Origin: Alteromonas gilva
GTDB taxonomy: Bacteria; Pseudomonadota; Gammaproteobacteria; Enterobacterales; Alteromonadaceae
Assembly: GCF_028595265.1 (NCBI RefSeq)
Contig: NZ_JAQQXP010000001.1
Coordinates: forward strand, 1,364,001-1,428,000
Direction of reading: 5' to 3'
DNA: 64,000 bases
Part shown: positions 52,094 through 61,393 of the stretch, piece after piece
Numbering within the stretch: the first letter of the stretch is position 1
Layout: the number at the start of each line of letters is the position of its first letter
The notes under the pieces: generated by a model
The model's input: the letters and a program-made list of their open reading frames with translations, nothing else
Database searches by the model: none
What the model was told of the DNA's origin: nothing
Made by a program: the position numbers and the translations under genes

Positions 52094-52762
52094 ATGAATA
52101 CACAACGGTCGTCTCGTCGGGAAATATTAAAAAAATCAGGTGCTATTGCCGGTGTCACCATTATACCGTCTCGTTCGGTATGGGGGGCCTGTAATGCGTC
52201 GGGAGTTTCCGGAGGCTCAAAGGATGCTATAGAAAGCTGTACATTCAGAGCTAATGAGCTCGGCGGTCGGTCGCCTGGTTCTTGGTCAAAGTTTTTGAGT
52301 GAAGCCACCGAGGCGCCTGACCCATCTGATAGTCCTGGTGGTCGTGACGAAACGGGGTTAAATAAGATCCACGGCATGTTTTCCAATTACTACTTTCCGT
52401 GGAACAAGAAGATCAGTGATGCTGAGCGGCTGGCGTTAAAGAAAGTCTACGATAGTATTAACAATACCATCAGAACAACGACTGTGGATTTAGGTGGTGA
52501 CGGTGCAATAATACCTGTTGGTCAGTTGCATTTAGAATCAGCGTTGTCAAACAGTGGCGGCATTGCGTGGCATCTGGCGTCGGTATACCTTAATTTTAAA
52601 TATGGTTTTGTTCGGTTGCCTGCATCATACATGTCACCCGCGGAATATCTGGTTAACTTGTGGGCAGTAGCGCATGTGTCATATGACTCGTACGCGGCAT
52701 TTGAAAACGACGTCGATGCTCAGTATGAAGATCACAGTATGTCAGATTTCCGGGCAGACTGA
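52094..52762 (+). CDS. Tat-signal protein of unknown function, associated with HprK-related kinase A system
   Basis: A 222-aa protein with a twin-arginine signal: SRREILKKSG (Arg8-Arg9) followed by a short hydrophobic stretch to about residue 32 (SVWGA). Tat export implies cytoplasmic folding, perhaps with a cofactor or covalent modification. The mature part has two cysteines (Cys33 and Cys49), a GGRSPGSWSKFL stretch, a Ser/Asp-rich linker and a helix-rich C-terminal half. No enzyme motif is recognised. It is the first gene of a five-gene operon, 20 bases before the PqqD-like gene, which makes it a natural candidate substrate or product of that system. AGAGG precedes the ATG. Confidence 0.75.
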   Translation: MNTQRSSRREILKKSGAIAGVTIIPSRSVWGACNASGVSGGSKDAIESCTFRANELGGRSPGSWSKFLSEATEAPDPSDSPGGRDETGLNKIHGMFSNYYFPWNKKISDAERLALKKVYDSINNTIRTTTVDLGGDGAIIPVGQLHLESALSNSGGIAWHLASVYLNFKYGFVRLPASYMSPAEYLVNLWAVAHVSYDSYAAFENDVDAQYEDHSMSDFRAD

Positions 52763-52782
52763 TCACAACGGACTGATTACCG

Positions 52783-53010
52783 GTGGCGCGCATTTCCCCT
52801 GATTCTCTTGTCGTATTCCCAGACGGTTCTGGCCTGGCGTTTTTAAATGAAATTGCCGAGTCAGTGATCTTAATGTCTGATACCATTGGCCAGGACTATC
52901 CTGAACATCAAAGTGCATTTCTATCATTGATAAGTCAACAGGATAAGGTAGGGTTGTCAGAGTTAATAGCGTCTTTGGGGTTAGCCAACGTTGAATATAA
53001 GTATAGCTAG
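52783..53010 (+). CDS. PqqD-like small protein, HPr-rel-A system
   Basis: A 75-aa protein from GTG 52783. It resembles the PqqD family in size and pattern (FLNEIAESVILMSD corresponds to the conserved LN-TA--IL-L- region). PqqD-type proteins bind peptide substrates and present them to a modifying enzyme. In the group I remember as the HPr-rel-A system, a PqqD-like protein is always followed by an HprK-related kinase and a nucleotidyltransferase, exactly as here. It overlaps the kinase gene by 20 bases. No client peptide is obvious except the Tat protein just upstream. Confidence 0.72.
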   Translation: MARISPDSLVVFPDGSGLAFLNEIAESVILMSDTIGQDYPEHQSAFLSLISQQDKVGLSELIASLGLANVEYKYS

Positions 53011-53854
53011 TGGTCTTTATCGCTACAGCGTAGCTAATGTTTCTGAAACGATTTATCACCAGCTTAAGCTATTATATGACGATGCCCTGAGTACAACCGC
53101 AACCGGCTGGTGTGACTTTGCCCTGAAGATAGAAAACACCTCCCTGGTAAGACGTATTCTAAGGCCCCAACGTGTTGTCAACATTGAAGGGCAGTTGCCT
53201 TTTAACCCCATTGCACCTGCAAAATTATTACCCACTATCGAATGGTCCTTAAATTGGTGTGTGGCGGCGTACGAACATCAAAAGCTGATCCTTCACTCTT
53301 CGGTAGTTGCCAAAAACGGTCAGGCAATACTATTACCGGCGGCATCGGGCTCGGGTAAAACTACCCTGGCGACATACCTTGGTGCCCACGGCTGGGAAAT
53401 GTTTTCTGACGAATTAGCTGTGCTCGATTTACACAGCAACAGGGTTAACCCGCTTTTTCGGCCAGCGTCGCTCAAAAATGATTCTATCAACATTATAAGA
53501 AAGTCTTGTCCTTCGGTGACGTTCTCAGCTACGACGGCCGCAACACACAAAGGTGATATTGCTCACGCAAAACTGTATAGCTACGAACAGTTTAATACCT
53601 TTGGTAAGTGTCCCGTTAACGCGGTAGTGTTTCCTAAATATGTGGCTCAAAGCAATACTAAGGTGATGACGCTTTCGCAAGCTGAAGGGTTTGCCTCACT
53701 GACCCGGCAGGGGTTTAATTATAATGTATTAGGCACTAAAGGTTTCAGTACCCTGGCTACTGTCGCGACAAACAGCCGATTTTACTACGTCGAATACTCT
53801 GACCTTGCTGATATGTCTGACTTATTAACTGAGGTGCTGGCAAAGCAATGTTAA
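52991..53854 (+). CDS. HprK-related kinase A
   Basis: A 287-aa P-loop protein related to the C-terminal domain of HPr kinase/phosphorylase. The family stretch EWSLNWCVAAYEHQKLILHS precedes the Walker A motif AASGSGKTT (residues 117-125) and WEMFSDELAVLD (Asp140, Glu141), then RPASLKNDSINIIR. It corresponds to TIGR04352 as I recall it. There is no HPr protein nearby, and the N-terminal HprK domain is absent, so the phosphorylated partner is unknown. The start is TTG 52991, overlapping the PqqD-like gene; no in-frame ATG is available near the expected N terminus. Confidence 0.85.
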   Translation: MNISIASGLYRYSVANVSETIYHQLKLLYDDALSTTATGWCDFALKIENTSLVRRILRPQRVVNIEGQLPFNPIAPAKLLPTIEWSLNWCVAAYEHQKLILHSSVVAKNGQAILLPAASGSGKTTLATYLGAHGWEMFSDELAVLDLHSNRVNPLFRPASLKNDSINIIRKSCPSVTFSATTAATHKGDIAHAKLYSYEQFNTFGKCPVNAVVFPKYVAQSNTKVMTLSQAEGFASLTRQGFNYNVLGTKGFSTLATVATNSRFYYVEYSDLADMSDLLTEVLAKQC

Positions 53855-54939
53855 CGCCTGAAGATATAAAAGCGACCCTCTGCCAACTGCATATTGAGCA
53901 TCTTGAGCATGAGCAATGGAATGACTTGTTCAGAGTGCTGCGTCATAAATCCATGGCTGCCTCGTTTTACCTGCGTTTGCAACGCGTCGGAAAAGAGAGC
54001 TTGATTCCAGAGTCAATCAAGCCGGCGTTTTTGTCGGCGGTGACTTTTGCTGAAGCACAGACTCGTCAGGTCAGAATCCAGTTAAAAAAGCTCAGTCTGT
54101 TATTTGCCACGCATCAGATTGAGTTTGTTATGCTCAAAGGTGCTGCATACGTTGCTGCAGACACGCCCAATAGTGAAGGGCGACTGATGTCAGATATTGA
54201 TATTTGTGTTCGTCACAGCGAGCTGCCTGATACCGAAAGGGCGTTGCTAAATACGGGCTGGCAAATAAAAGAGCTGGATGATTACGATGAAAAGTTTTAC
54301 CGGCAATGGTGCCATGAAATCCCTCCTTATAAGCATCCCTTTGATGGCGTGAGCTTAGACGTTCACCATACGTTATTTCCACCCGTCGCCAATAAATCTA
54401 TTGATACTGCAGCGTTGTACAAGTCGGCCAGACCCGGGGTTTACGGCGCTAAATATCCAGGTGTAGAGTGGCTGGTCTTTCACTCAACTATTCACCTTAT
54501 CGCTAATGAAGATGCCGAAAATGGCCTGCGCGATCTGACCGACATTTATGAGTTGCTGACATATTATGAACACACTATTGATTATCAGCGATTGTCAGAG
54601 TTATTTTATCAAAGTGGCTTCGTGATGGAGTTTGCACTGATAAGGCAGCTGTTGCTGGAATATTTTGCTTACCAGGTGCCGTCGGGTAAGATAACGGATA
54701 AATGCACAGAGTCGCTTTGGTTTAACCTGCGGCTTTGGGCTGTTCGATGGGCAATATGCCCGGCCAGTGAATACATAGCGGGTTCACAACGGCCGGTTCC
54801 TCGTATGCTCAATTACCTTGTTGGCTATGCTAGCAAAATGCCAATACTATTATTAATTAGACACTTGGGCTACAAAAGCGCCAAAAGCATTATCAGGTTT
54901 TTGTTGGGCGAATTCTATTTCAGGAAGAAATCAAAATGA
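53848..54939 (+). CDS. nucleotidyltransferase-fold protein (NTP_transf_5), HPr-rel-A system
   Basis: A 363-aa protein of the nucleotidyltransferase_5 (PF14907-type) family. The key motifs are FVMLKGAAY (residues about 93-101) and GRLMSDIDICV (about 111-121), with the paired Asp of the polymerase-beta-like fold. The rest is helical, with HHTLFPP and the later VFHSTIHLIANE, also conserved in this family. It overlaps the kinase gene by 7 bases and the epimerase by 4. It could transfer a nucleotide to a protein, peptide or sugar. The exact reaction is unknown. Confidence 0.85.
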   Translation: MLTPEDIKATLCQLHIEHLEHEQWNDLFRVLRHKSMAASFYLRLQRVGKESLIPESIKPAFLSAVTFAEAQTRQVRIQLKKLSLLFATHQIEFVMLKGAAYVAADTPNSEGRLMSDIDICVRHSELPDTERALLNTGWQIKELDDYDEKFYRQWCHEIPPYKHPFDGVSLDVHHTLFPPVANKSIDTAALYKSARPGVYGAKYPGVEWLVFHSTIHLIANEDAENGLRDLTDIYELLTYYEHTIDYQRLSELFYQSGFVMEFALIRQLLLEYFAYQVPSGKITDKCTESLWFNLRLWAVRWAICPASEYIAGSQRPVPRMLNYLVGYASKMPILLLIRHLGYKSAKSIIRFLLGEFYFRKKSK

Positions 54940-55952
54940 AGATTCTAGTGACCGGAGCAGCCGGTTTTATTGGTGCAGCAGTCAGCCGGTATCTCGCCAA
55001 TCGCGGTGAAGAGGTTGTCGGCATTGACAATATTAATGATTACTACGACGTAAACTTAAAACACGGGCGCTTAAAGCAACTGGCAGATGCAGATTTTCAG
55101 GGTTCATTCCGTTTCATCGAGATGGGTGTCGAGGAGCGCGACAAGTGCGCCGATTTGTTTGCCACAGAGAAATTTGATAGGGTGGTTCATCTTGCTGCGC
55201 AGGCAGGTGTCCGGTATTCCATTGAAAACCCTAATGCTTATGTGGATGCTAACCTTGTTGGTTTTATGAATATCCTTGAGGGGTGCCGGCATAATGCCGT
55301 GGAGCACCTGGTTTATGCCTCGTCCAGTTCAGTGTATGGCGCCAACGAAACTATGCCTTTTTCAGAGCAGCATAACGTTGACCATCCGGTGAGCCTGTAT
55401 GCCGCCAGTAAAAAAGCCAACGAGCTGATGGCGCATACCTATAGTCATCTGTACAACTTGCCAACGACCGGCCTACGCTTTTTTACGGTTTATGGTCCGT
55501 GGGGAAGGCCTGACATGGCATTGTTTAAGTTCACCAAAGCCATTTTGGCCGGCGAAACCATTCAGGTGTTTAATTACGGTAACCACCGCCGTGACTTTAC
55601 TTACATCGATGATATCGTCGAAGGGATTATTCGTACGGTCGACCGGCCAGCCGCCGCTGATGACGCCTGGAGTGGCAAAACGCCTAATCCGTCATCCAGT
55701 AAAGCGCCCTGGAAAGTCTATAACATTGGTGCGCAAAATCCGGTTAACCTGTTGGAATTTATCGAGACACTTGAGCGAGCGCTGGGCGTTACGGCAAATA
55801 AAGAATTATTGCCCATGCAACCCGGGGATGTACCAGATACTTACGCCGATGTAAGCAGTTTGGTCAATGACACCGGTTATCGCCCTAAAGTGAATATTGA
55901 ATACGGTATTGGCGAGTTTGTTAAGTGGTATCGTGCTTACTACGATGCCTGA
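54936..55952 (+). CDS. UDP-glucuronate 4-epimerase-like SDR (CapI/LspL type)
   Basis: A 338-aa extended SDR enzyme. The NAD site is VTGAAGFIGAAVSRYL, followed by DNINDYYDVNLK, VVHLAAQAGVRYSIENP, the active Ser/Tyr-x3-Lys (SSSSVYG, LYAASKKANELM) and FTVYGPWGRPDMALFKF. The last stretch and YYDVNLK are characteristic of UDP-glucuronate 4-epimerases, which make UDP-galacturonate. It would supply uronic acid for the EPS. The ATG overlaps the nucleotidyltransferase stop (ATGA), so it is expressed with the HprK-related system. Confidence 0.92.
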   Translation: MKILVTGAAGFIGAAVSRYLANRGEEVVGIDNINDYYDVNLKHGRLKQLADADFQGSFRFIEMGVEERDKCADLFATEKFDRVVHLAAQAGVRYSIENPNAYVDANLVGFMNILEGCRHNAVEHLVYASSSSVYGANETMPFSEQHNVDHPVSLYAASKKANELMAHTYSHLYNLPTTGLRFFTVYGPWGRPDMALFKFTKAILAGETIQVFNYGNHRRDFTYIDDIVEGIIRTVDRPAAADDAWSGKTPNPSSSKAPWKVYNIGAQNPVNLLEFIETLERALGVTANKELLPMQPGDVPDTYADVSSLVNDTGYRPKVNIEYGIGEFVKWYRAYYDA

Positions 55953-55971
55953 CAAAGCGCCCGGTAACAGA

Positions 55972-55997
55972 GCCAGTCAGTAAACGCACTGACTGGC
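55972..55997. terminator. strong hairpin between convergent epimerase and glcB genes
   Basis: A perfect 10-bp stem (55972-55981 with 55988-55997) and a 6-base loop lie 19 bases after the epimerase stop and 19 bases past the glcB stop. There is no T run, but the position suggests a bidirectional terminator. Confidence 0.6.
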
Positions 55998-56015
55998 ATG
56001 TTAATCAGGCAATGG

Positions 56016-58190
56016 CTACCTGCCACGCAACAAAGCTTTCATCTCCTTGCGTTTTTGATGTAACACCGGCTCGGTGTATCCGCTAGGCTGTTCTGCGCCC
56101 TTGAATATTAATTCGCTGGCTGCCTGAAAACCGATAGAGCTGGCGGTATCCGGTGTCATGGGAATATAGTCGGGGTCGCCGGCGTTCTGCTCATCAACTA
56201 ATTTGGCCATGCGCGCCAGTGACGCTCTGACCATGTCTGGCGAAATAATTTCATGGTCCAGCCAGTTTGCCAGATGCTGACTGGAAATACGCAGCGTGGC
56301 GCGGTCCTCCATCAGGCCTGTGTTATTAATATCCGGTACCTTGGAACAGCCAATGCCCTGATGGACCCAGCGCACCACGTAGCCCAGAATGCCCTGTACA
56401 TTATTATCCACTTCGCGCTGAATTTGCTCCTTAGTCAGCGTGTTGCGATCGGCCAGCAGCGGTATAGTGATAATGTCATCAATGCCGTTAAAACGTGCTT
56501 CAGCTAAGTCTTTCTGTACTTTAAAAACGTCAACCTGATGATAGTGCAGAGCGTGTAAGGTTGCCGCGGTGGGCGAGGGAACCCATGCTGTATTCGCCCC
56601 CGACTTCGGATGACCGATTTTTGCTTCCATCATGGCGGCCATCTGATCGGGAACAGGCCACATTCCCTTGCCTATTTGCGCCTTACCCGACAACCCACAG
56701 GCAAGGCCCGTACTTACATTGGCCTTTTCATAAGCCTGTATCCAGGGCATTGTTTTCAGGCTGGCTTTATCGGCAAAGGGTCCGGCCAGCATTGAGGTAT
56801 GAATTTCATCGCCGGTACGGTCCAAAAAGCCGGTGTTAATAAAAACGGTGCGTTGTTTGGCCGCGGCGATACAGGCCTTGAGGTTAACACTGGTGCGGCG
56901 TTCTTCATCCATAATACCCATTTTCAGGGTAAAAGGTTGCAGGCCAAGTAGTTCCTCTATTTCACCAAATAAGGCATCACTGAAGGCGACTTCCTCCGGC
57001 CCGTGCATTTTAGGCTTAACAATATAGATGCTGCCGGCGCGCGAGTTGGTAAACCGGCCACTACCCAGTAAATCGTGTTTGGCAATCAGCGTTGTGATCA
57101 CCCCATCCATAATACCTTCCGGCACTTCCTCACCGTCAAACAATATCGCATCGTTGGTCATGAGATGACCGACATTGCGGACAAACATCAGGCTGCGGCC
57201 AGGCAAGGTGAGCGAGTTTCCATCAGGCGCAGTGTACTGCCGGTCTGGATTCATTTTACGCTCAAAGGTGGTATCGCCTTTTTTCATCTCAACGCTGAGA
57301 GTGCCCTGCATGAGCCCCAGCCAGTTAGCGTAGACCTGTGTTTTGTCTTCAGCATCTACGGCCGCAACGGAGTCTTCGCAATCCATAATGGTGGTCAGGG
57401 CAGCTTCAAGCAAAATATCCTTCACTCCTGCAGGATCAGTTTTGCCGATAGGGTGGGCAGCGTCGATTTGTATTTCAAAGTGCAATCCGTTGTGCACAAA
57501 TAACAATGCGGTTGGGGCCTCAGCACTACCCTGATAACCGCGCCACTGGCTTGTATCCCGCAGCGTCGAAATACTGCCGTCGGCCAATGTTACGGCTATA
57601 GCATCGCCGTCGATTTTATAACTGACGGCCTGCTGATGCGTGCCTGAATTAAGTGGCAGCAGAGTATTGAGCCACTCCCTGGCAGCTTGAATGACTTTTT
57701 CACCGCGCACAGGATTAAAACGGTGACTAATTTCAGCACCCTCATCAGTACTGATGACGTCGGTACCGTATAAAGCGTCGTATAAACTGCCCCAGCGTGA
57801 ATTGGCCGCATTAAGTGCATAGCGGGCATTATTGATTGGTACCACTAATTGTGGTCCCGCCATCGTCGCCATTTCGGCGTCAACATTGTCTGTTTCGATG
57901 GTAAAGTCGGGAGGCTCAGGGAGCAGATAGCCGATGTCTTCAAGAAACGACCGGTAAGGCTTTCCGGTCGCCGCTTTGCCGGCGTGATGATAGGCGTTTA
58001 TCTTTGCCTGTAGCGTTGCGCGTTTTTCTAACAGGGCCTTGTTGGGTTCAATAAACTTAGCCAGTATGGCTTCGAAGCCATGCCAAAATGTCTGTTCTTC
58101 GACACCGGAACCTGGTAGCGCTTGCGCATTGATAAAGTGTTCTAATACCTTGGCCACCTGCATTCGGCCGTACTGTGTATAATTGTGCAT
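56016..58190 (-). CDS. glcB: malate synthase G
   Basis: Glyoxylate-shunt enzyme condensing glyoxylate with acetyl-CoA to malate; 724 aa, the usual G-isoform length. Characteristic stretches are NAANSRWGSLYDALYGTD, MDCEDSVAAVDAEDK (catalytic base region), HGPEEVAFSDALFG and GIMDEERRTSVNLKACI, then LSGKAQIGKGMWPVPDQM. The start is ATG 58190, with GGGGAC just upstream; an in-frame TTG one codon earlier is unlikely. It forms the glyoxylate shunt with aceA at 59.5 kb, separated by a LysR regulator on the same strand. Confidence 0.97.
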   Translation of the reverse strand: MHNYTQYGRMQVAKVLEHFINAQALPGSGVEEQTFWHGFEAILAKFIEPNKALLEKRATLQAKINAYHHAGKAATGKPYRSFLEDIGYLLPEPPDFTIETDNVDAEMATMAGPQLVVPINNARYALNAANSRWGSLYDALYGTDVISTDEGAEISHRFNPVRGEKVIQAAREWLNTLLPLNSGTHQQAVSYKIDGDAIAVTLADGSISTLRDTSQWRGYQGSAEAPTALLFVHNGLHFEIQIDAAHPIGKTDPAGVKDILLEAALTTIMDCEDSVAAVDAEDKTQVYANWLGLMQGTLSVEMKKGDTTFERKMNPDRQYTAPDGNSLTLPGRSLMFVRNVGHLMTNDAILFDGEEVPEGIMDGVITTLIAKHDLLGSGRFTNSRAGSIYIVKPKMHGPEEVAFSDALFGEIEELLGLQPFTLKMGIMDEERRTSVNLKACIAAAKQRTVFINTGFLDRTGDEIHTSMLAGPFADKASLKTMPWIQAYEKANVSTGLACGLSGKAQIGKGMWPVPDQMAAMMEAKIGHPKSGANTAWVPSPTAATLHALHYHQVDVFKVQKDLAEARFNGIDDIITIPLLADRNTLTKEQIQREVDNNVQGILGYVVRWVHQGIGCSKVPDINNTGLMEDRATLRISSQHLANWLDHEIISPDMVRASLARMAKLVDEQNAGDPDYIPMTPDTASSIGFQAASELIFKGAEQPSGYTEPVLHQKRKEMKALLRGR

Positions 58191-58315
58191 CAAAGTCCCC
58201 TGTCTACAGATACGAATCGCAATAGCCTCAGTGTAGAGGGAAGTTAAGCAAGTTTTTAGTTTATGGTTATTATCCCTGTCATAACTTTCGTGAATGTCGG
58301 GGCGGCGGTAAAGAC

Positions 58316-59254
58316 TTATTGCATTTCTGCCGCCACGTCACCAATCAAACGGCGCAGCCAGATATGGCCTGCATCGTGATGCAACAGCGCGCTCCAGGCC
58401 ATTTTTAACGCGATAGGCGGAATGTCAAAAGGGGGTTCGCGGAGCACAATATCGGGATCATCAGTAAAAATTTTTGCCGCTTTACTTGGCAGTGTGGCGA
58501 TAAGACTTTGTCTTTTAGCGATTTGCAACGCTGCATGGTAGTGGCGCGTGAACACCCGAATATCACGTTGTTTACCCAGTTTAGTAAGCTCGGCGTCTAC
58601 CCAACCGAGTTTTTGCACTTCGTTAGGATCAATACCCACACCCACACCAAAGCCGGTTTTACTCACCCAGATATGTTTTGACTCGATATAAGTGGTTAAA
58701 TCATATTTGGCGGCGAGCGGATGATGCTTATTCATCACGCAGGCAAAGCTGTCATACCAAATCACCTTCTGGTGAAAAGAAAGGGGTAACTCGTCAAACC
58801 GGTTAATGGCCATATCCACTTTACCTTGCTCAACGTCGTGGAAGGTGACGTCACTGGGGGTAATTAAGTCCAGCGTAATATTGGGGGCATCCTGGGCGAG
58901 CTTGCCGAGTAACTCCAGCAGCAATGTCGATTCTGCATAGTCACTGGTCATAATGCGGAAGGTCCGGGTGCTGGTGGCCGGGTTAAAATCTGTTTCAGGC
59001 TGAATTGAACTCTCCAGTTTACTCAACACATCGCGTATCACGGGCTGTAACTCCAGCGCGCGTTTGGTGGGCGTCATGCCGTCACTGGTTCGCACAAGCA
59101 AGGGATCTTTAAATAAATCGCGTAAGCGTTTGAGTCCGTTACTCATAGCGGGTTGAGTGATGCTAAGTTGATTTGCCGCCCGGGTGACACTGCCCTCACG
59201 TAACAGCACATCCAGATACACCAATAAATTCAAATCAACCTTAGCAATATTCAT
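58316..59254 (-). CDS. LysR-family transcriptional regulator
   Basis: A 312-aa regulator. The N-terminal winged helix contains LNLLVYLDVLLREGSVTRAA, then QLSITQPAMSNGLKRLRDLF (recognition helix) and LLVRTSDGMTPTKRA. The C-terminal effector domain begins at about residue 93 (RTFRIMTSDYAE). The DNLLVYLDVLL-type start places it in the NodD/NahR-like branch. It lies between glcB and aceA in the same direction, so control of the glyoxylate shunt is a fair guess but not shown. LysR sites (T-N11-A) were not mapped. Confidence 0.9.
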   Translation of the reverse strand: MNIAKVDLNLLVYLDVLLREGSVTRAANQLSITQPAMSNGLKRLRDLFKDPLLVRTSDGMTPTKRALELQPVIRDVLSKLESSIQPETDFNPATSTRTFRIMTSDYAESTLLLELLGKLAQDAPNITLDLITPSDVTFHDVEQGKVDMAINRFDELPLSFHQKVIWYDSFACVMNKHHPLAAKYDLTTYIESKHIWVSKTGFGVGVGIDPNEVQKLGWVDAELTKLGKQRDIRVFTRHYHAALQIAKRQSLIATLPSKAAKIFTDDPDIVLREPPFDIPPIALKMAWSALLHHDAGHIWLRRLIGDVAAEMQ

Positions 59255-59486
59255 ATTTATAATAGCCTGTATAAGTTTTATTAAACCTCGCTATTATACT
59301 GTGAGAACAACCACTTGTCAGATAGGCGTTTAGTCGTAGATGAGTTGTCGGGCTTGGTTTTTAAAATATTGATATTTATGAATAATATTTAATTTTTGTA
59401 CGCTGCATGAATTTTGTGAATGTCTGTTGGTTAATAATTTTGGTGAATAAAAGGGATGGGTAGTCGGTTTTGTGCGGTAGTACGAA

Positions 59487-59510
59487 TAAAAAAGCCTCCC
59501 GGGGGAGGCT
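59487..59510 (-). terminator. Rho-independent terminator of aceA
   Basis: An 8-bp GC-rich stem (59493-59500 with 59503-59510) is followed on the minus strand by a T-rich tail (A run 59487-59493 and AATAAA on the plus strand). It lies 39 bases past the aceA stop, as expected. Confidence 0.9.
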
Positions 59511-59548
59511 GTTATAACTTGCTTTATTATTGACCGTAGCTAGCTGAA

Positions 59549-61141
59549 CTAGTCAAACTGATTCATGGTGTTGTCTTCACCGCTGGCTTTAAGTGCTTGC
59601 TCTCCAGAGAAATACTCTTTGTGTGTATCGCCTAAGTCAGAACCTGCCATGGCCTGATGCTTAACACAGGCCAGCCCCTGACGGATTTCTTGTCGCTGCA
59701 CACCTTTAACGTAAGCGAGCATGCCCTCATCACCGAAATACCCTTTCGCCAGGTTGTCGGTTGACAATGCGGCAGTGTGGTAGGTTGGTAAGGTTATGAG
59801 ATGGTGGAAAATACCTGCCTCACGGGCCGCATCCGCCTGGAAGCTTTGAATTTTGGCATCAGCTTCATTAGCAAGTTCTGAGTCATCGTATTCTACAGAC
59901 ATCAGGTTGGCCCGCTCGTAAGCTGAGACGTCTTTGCCCGCCTCAGACCAGCTATCAAACACTTGCTGACGGAAATTAAGCGTCCAGTTAAATGACGGTG
60001 AGTTGTTGTAAACCAGTTTAGCATTGGGAACCACTTCACGAATTTGGCGAACCATATCGCCGATTTGGCCAACGTGAGGTTTCTCGGTTTCAATCCACAG
60101 CAAGTCAGCGCCACTTTGCAAGCTGGTAATACAGTCCAGTACTACCCGGTCAACACCAGTATCAGGTTTAAAGCGAAACAGACCGTTGGGTAAACGCTCT
60201 GGTTTAACTAACTGACCATTTTGTTTAAGTACCAGATCCCCTTCGTTCAAATCGGCAACAGAATTAACCGGTGTGGTGTGTAAAAAGGCATTGTACTGCG
60301 CAGCTAAATCGCCCGGTTTGTTTGACACCGGTATTTTCTGGGTGAGCCCTGCCCCTAAGGAATCCGTACGGGCAACAATGACGCCATCATCAACGCCAAG
60401 CTCTAAAAACGCATAGCGTACAGCGTTGATCTTAGCCAAAAAGTCTTCGTGCGGTACGGTTACTTTGCCGTCCTGATGGCCACATTGTTTTGCATCGGAG
60501 ACCTGGTTTTCGATCTGAATACAGCATGCTCCGGCCTCAATCATCTGCTTGGCGAGCAGGTAGGTGGCTTCTTCGTTACCGAAACCGGCATCAATATCGG
60601 CAATAATAGGTACAACGTGCGTTTCATAGTTTTCGATTTGTGCCTGAATAGCGGCTACGTCACCGCCACTGGCTTTCGCTGCATCAAGTTGCTTAAAGAG
60701 ATCGCCTAATTCTCTGGCATCGGCCTGGCGTAAAAAGGTGTATAACTCTTCAATAAGCGCCGACACAGAAGTTTTCTCGTGCATGGACTGATCGGGCAGC
60801 GGGCCAAATTCGGAGCGTAATGCCGCCACCATCCAGCCTGAAAGGTAAAGATAACTTTTACTCGTTGTGCCCTGATGCTTTTTGACCGATAGCATTTTTT
60901 GCTGGCCTATAAAGCCGTGCCAGCAACCCAGCGATTGGGTATATTGGCTGCTGTCTGCATCATAGTCGGCCATATCCTGACGCATGATCCTGGCGGTGTA
61001 TTTTGCCACGTCCAAGCCAGTTTTAAAACGGTTTTGAACGGCCATACGCGCGGCAAACTCCGGGCTAATTGCATCCCAGGTGCCGTTGTACTGACTTTTT
61101 AAGGTCGCAACTTCATCGATAATTCTCTTATATTCTGACAT
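59549..61141 (-). CDS. aceA: isocitrate lyase (long form)
   Basis: Glyoxylate-shunt enzyme splitting isocitrate into succinate and glyoxylate; 530 aa, the longer type of Pseudomonas, Vibrio and Alteromonas, compared with 434 in E. coli. The active-site loop has KQCGH with the catalytic Cys. Other marks are PIIADIDAGFGNEEATYLLA, CIQIENQVSDAKQCGHQ, VIVARTDSLGA and LVYNNSPSFNWTLNF. A strong ribosome site, AAGGAGA, precedes ATG 61141. It is transcribed alone, with a clear terminator, next to a LysR gene. Confidence 0.97.
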   Translation of the reverse strand: MSEYKRIIDEVATLKSQYNGTWDAISPEFAARMAVQNRFKTGLDVAKYTARIMRQDMADYDADSSQYTQSLGCWHGFIGQQKMLSVKKHQGTTSKSYLYLSGWMVAALRSEFGPLPDQSMHEKTSVSALIEELYTFLRQADARELGDLFKQLDAAKASGGDVAAIQAQIENYETHVVPIIADIDAGFGNEEATYLLAKQMIEAGACCIQIENQVSDAKQCGHQDGKVTVPHEDFLAKINAVRYAFLELGVDDGVIVARTDSLGAGLTQKIPVSNKPGDLAAQYNAFLHTTPVNSVADLNEGDLVLKQNGQLVKPERLPNGLFRFKPDTGVDRVVLDCITSLQSGADLLWIETEKPHVGQIGDMVRQIREVVPNAKLVYNNSPSFNWTLNFRQQVFDSWSEAGKDVSAYERANLMSVEYDDSELANEADAKIQSFQADAAREAGIFHHLITLPTYHTAALSTDNLAKGYFGDEGMLAYVKGVQRQEIRQGLACVKHQAMAGSDLGDTHKEYFSGEQALKASGEDNTMNQFD

Positions 61142-61393
61142 GACTGTGTCTCCTTCCCGAATGTATTAAGAAACTGTGCTGATAACACCAAGGGCGTTGT
61201 CGTTGACTGCCATTTCATCCTAGGTCGGCAAACTTGATAAAAGAAATATATAATTATCATCTTCGCAATAAGTTACGTGAATGGTCTTTGGGGTGTTGCG
61301 CAATGACAAAAGATTGAAGGGGGATATATTTTTACGGGCAAAGTAGCGTAAAAATAACTATTATTAAGGATAAGCAAACTCAGGCTATCGATT

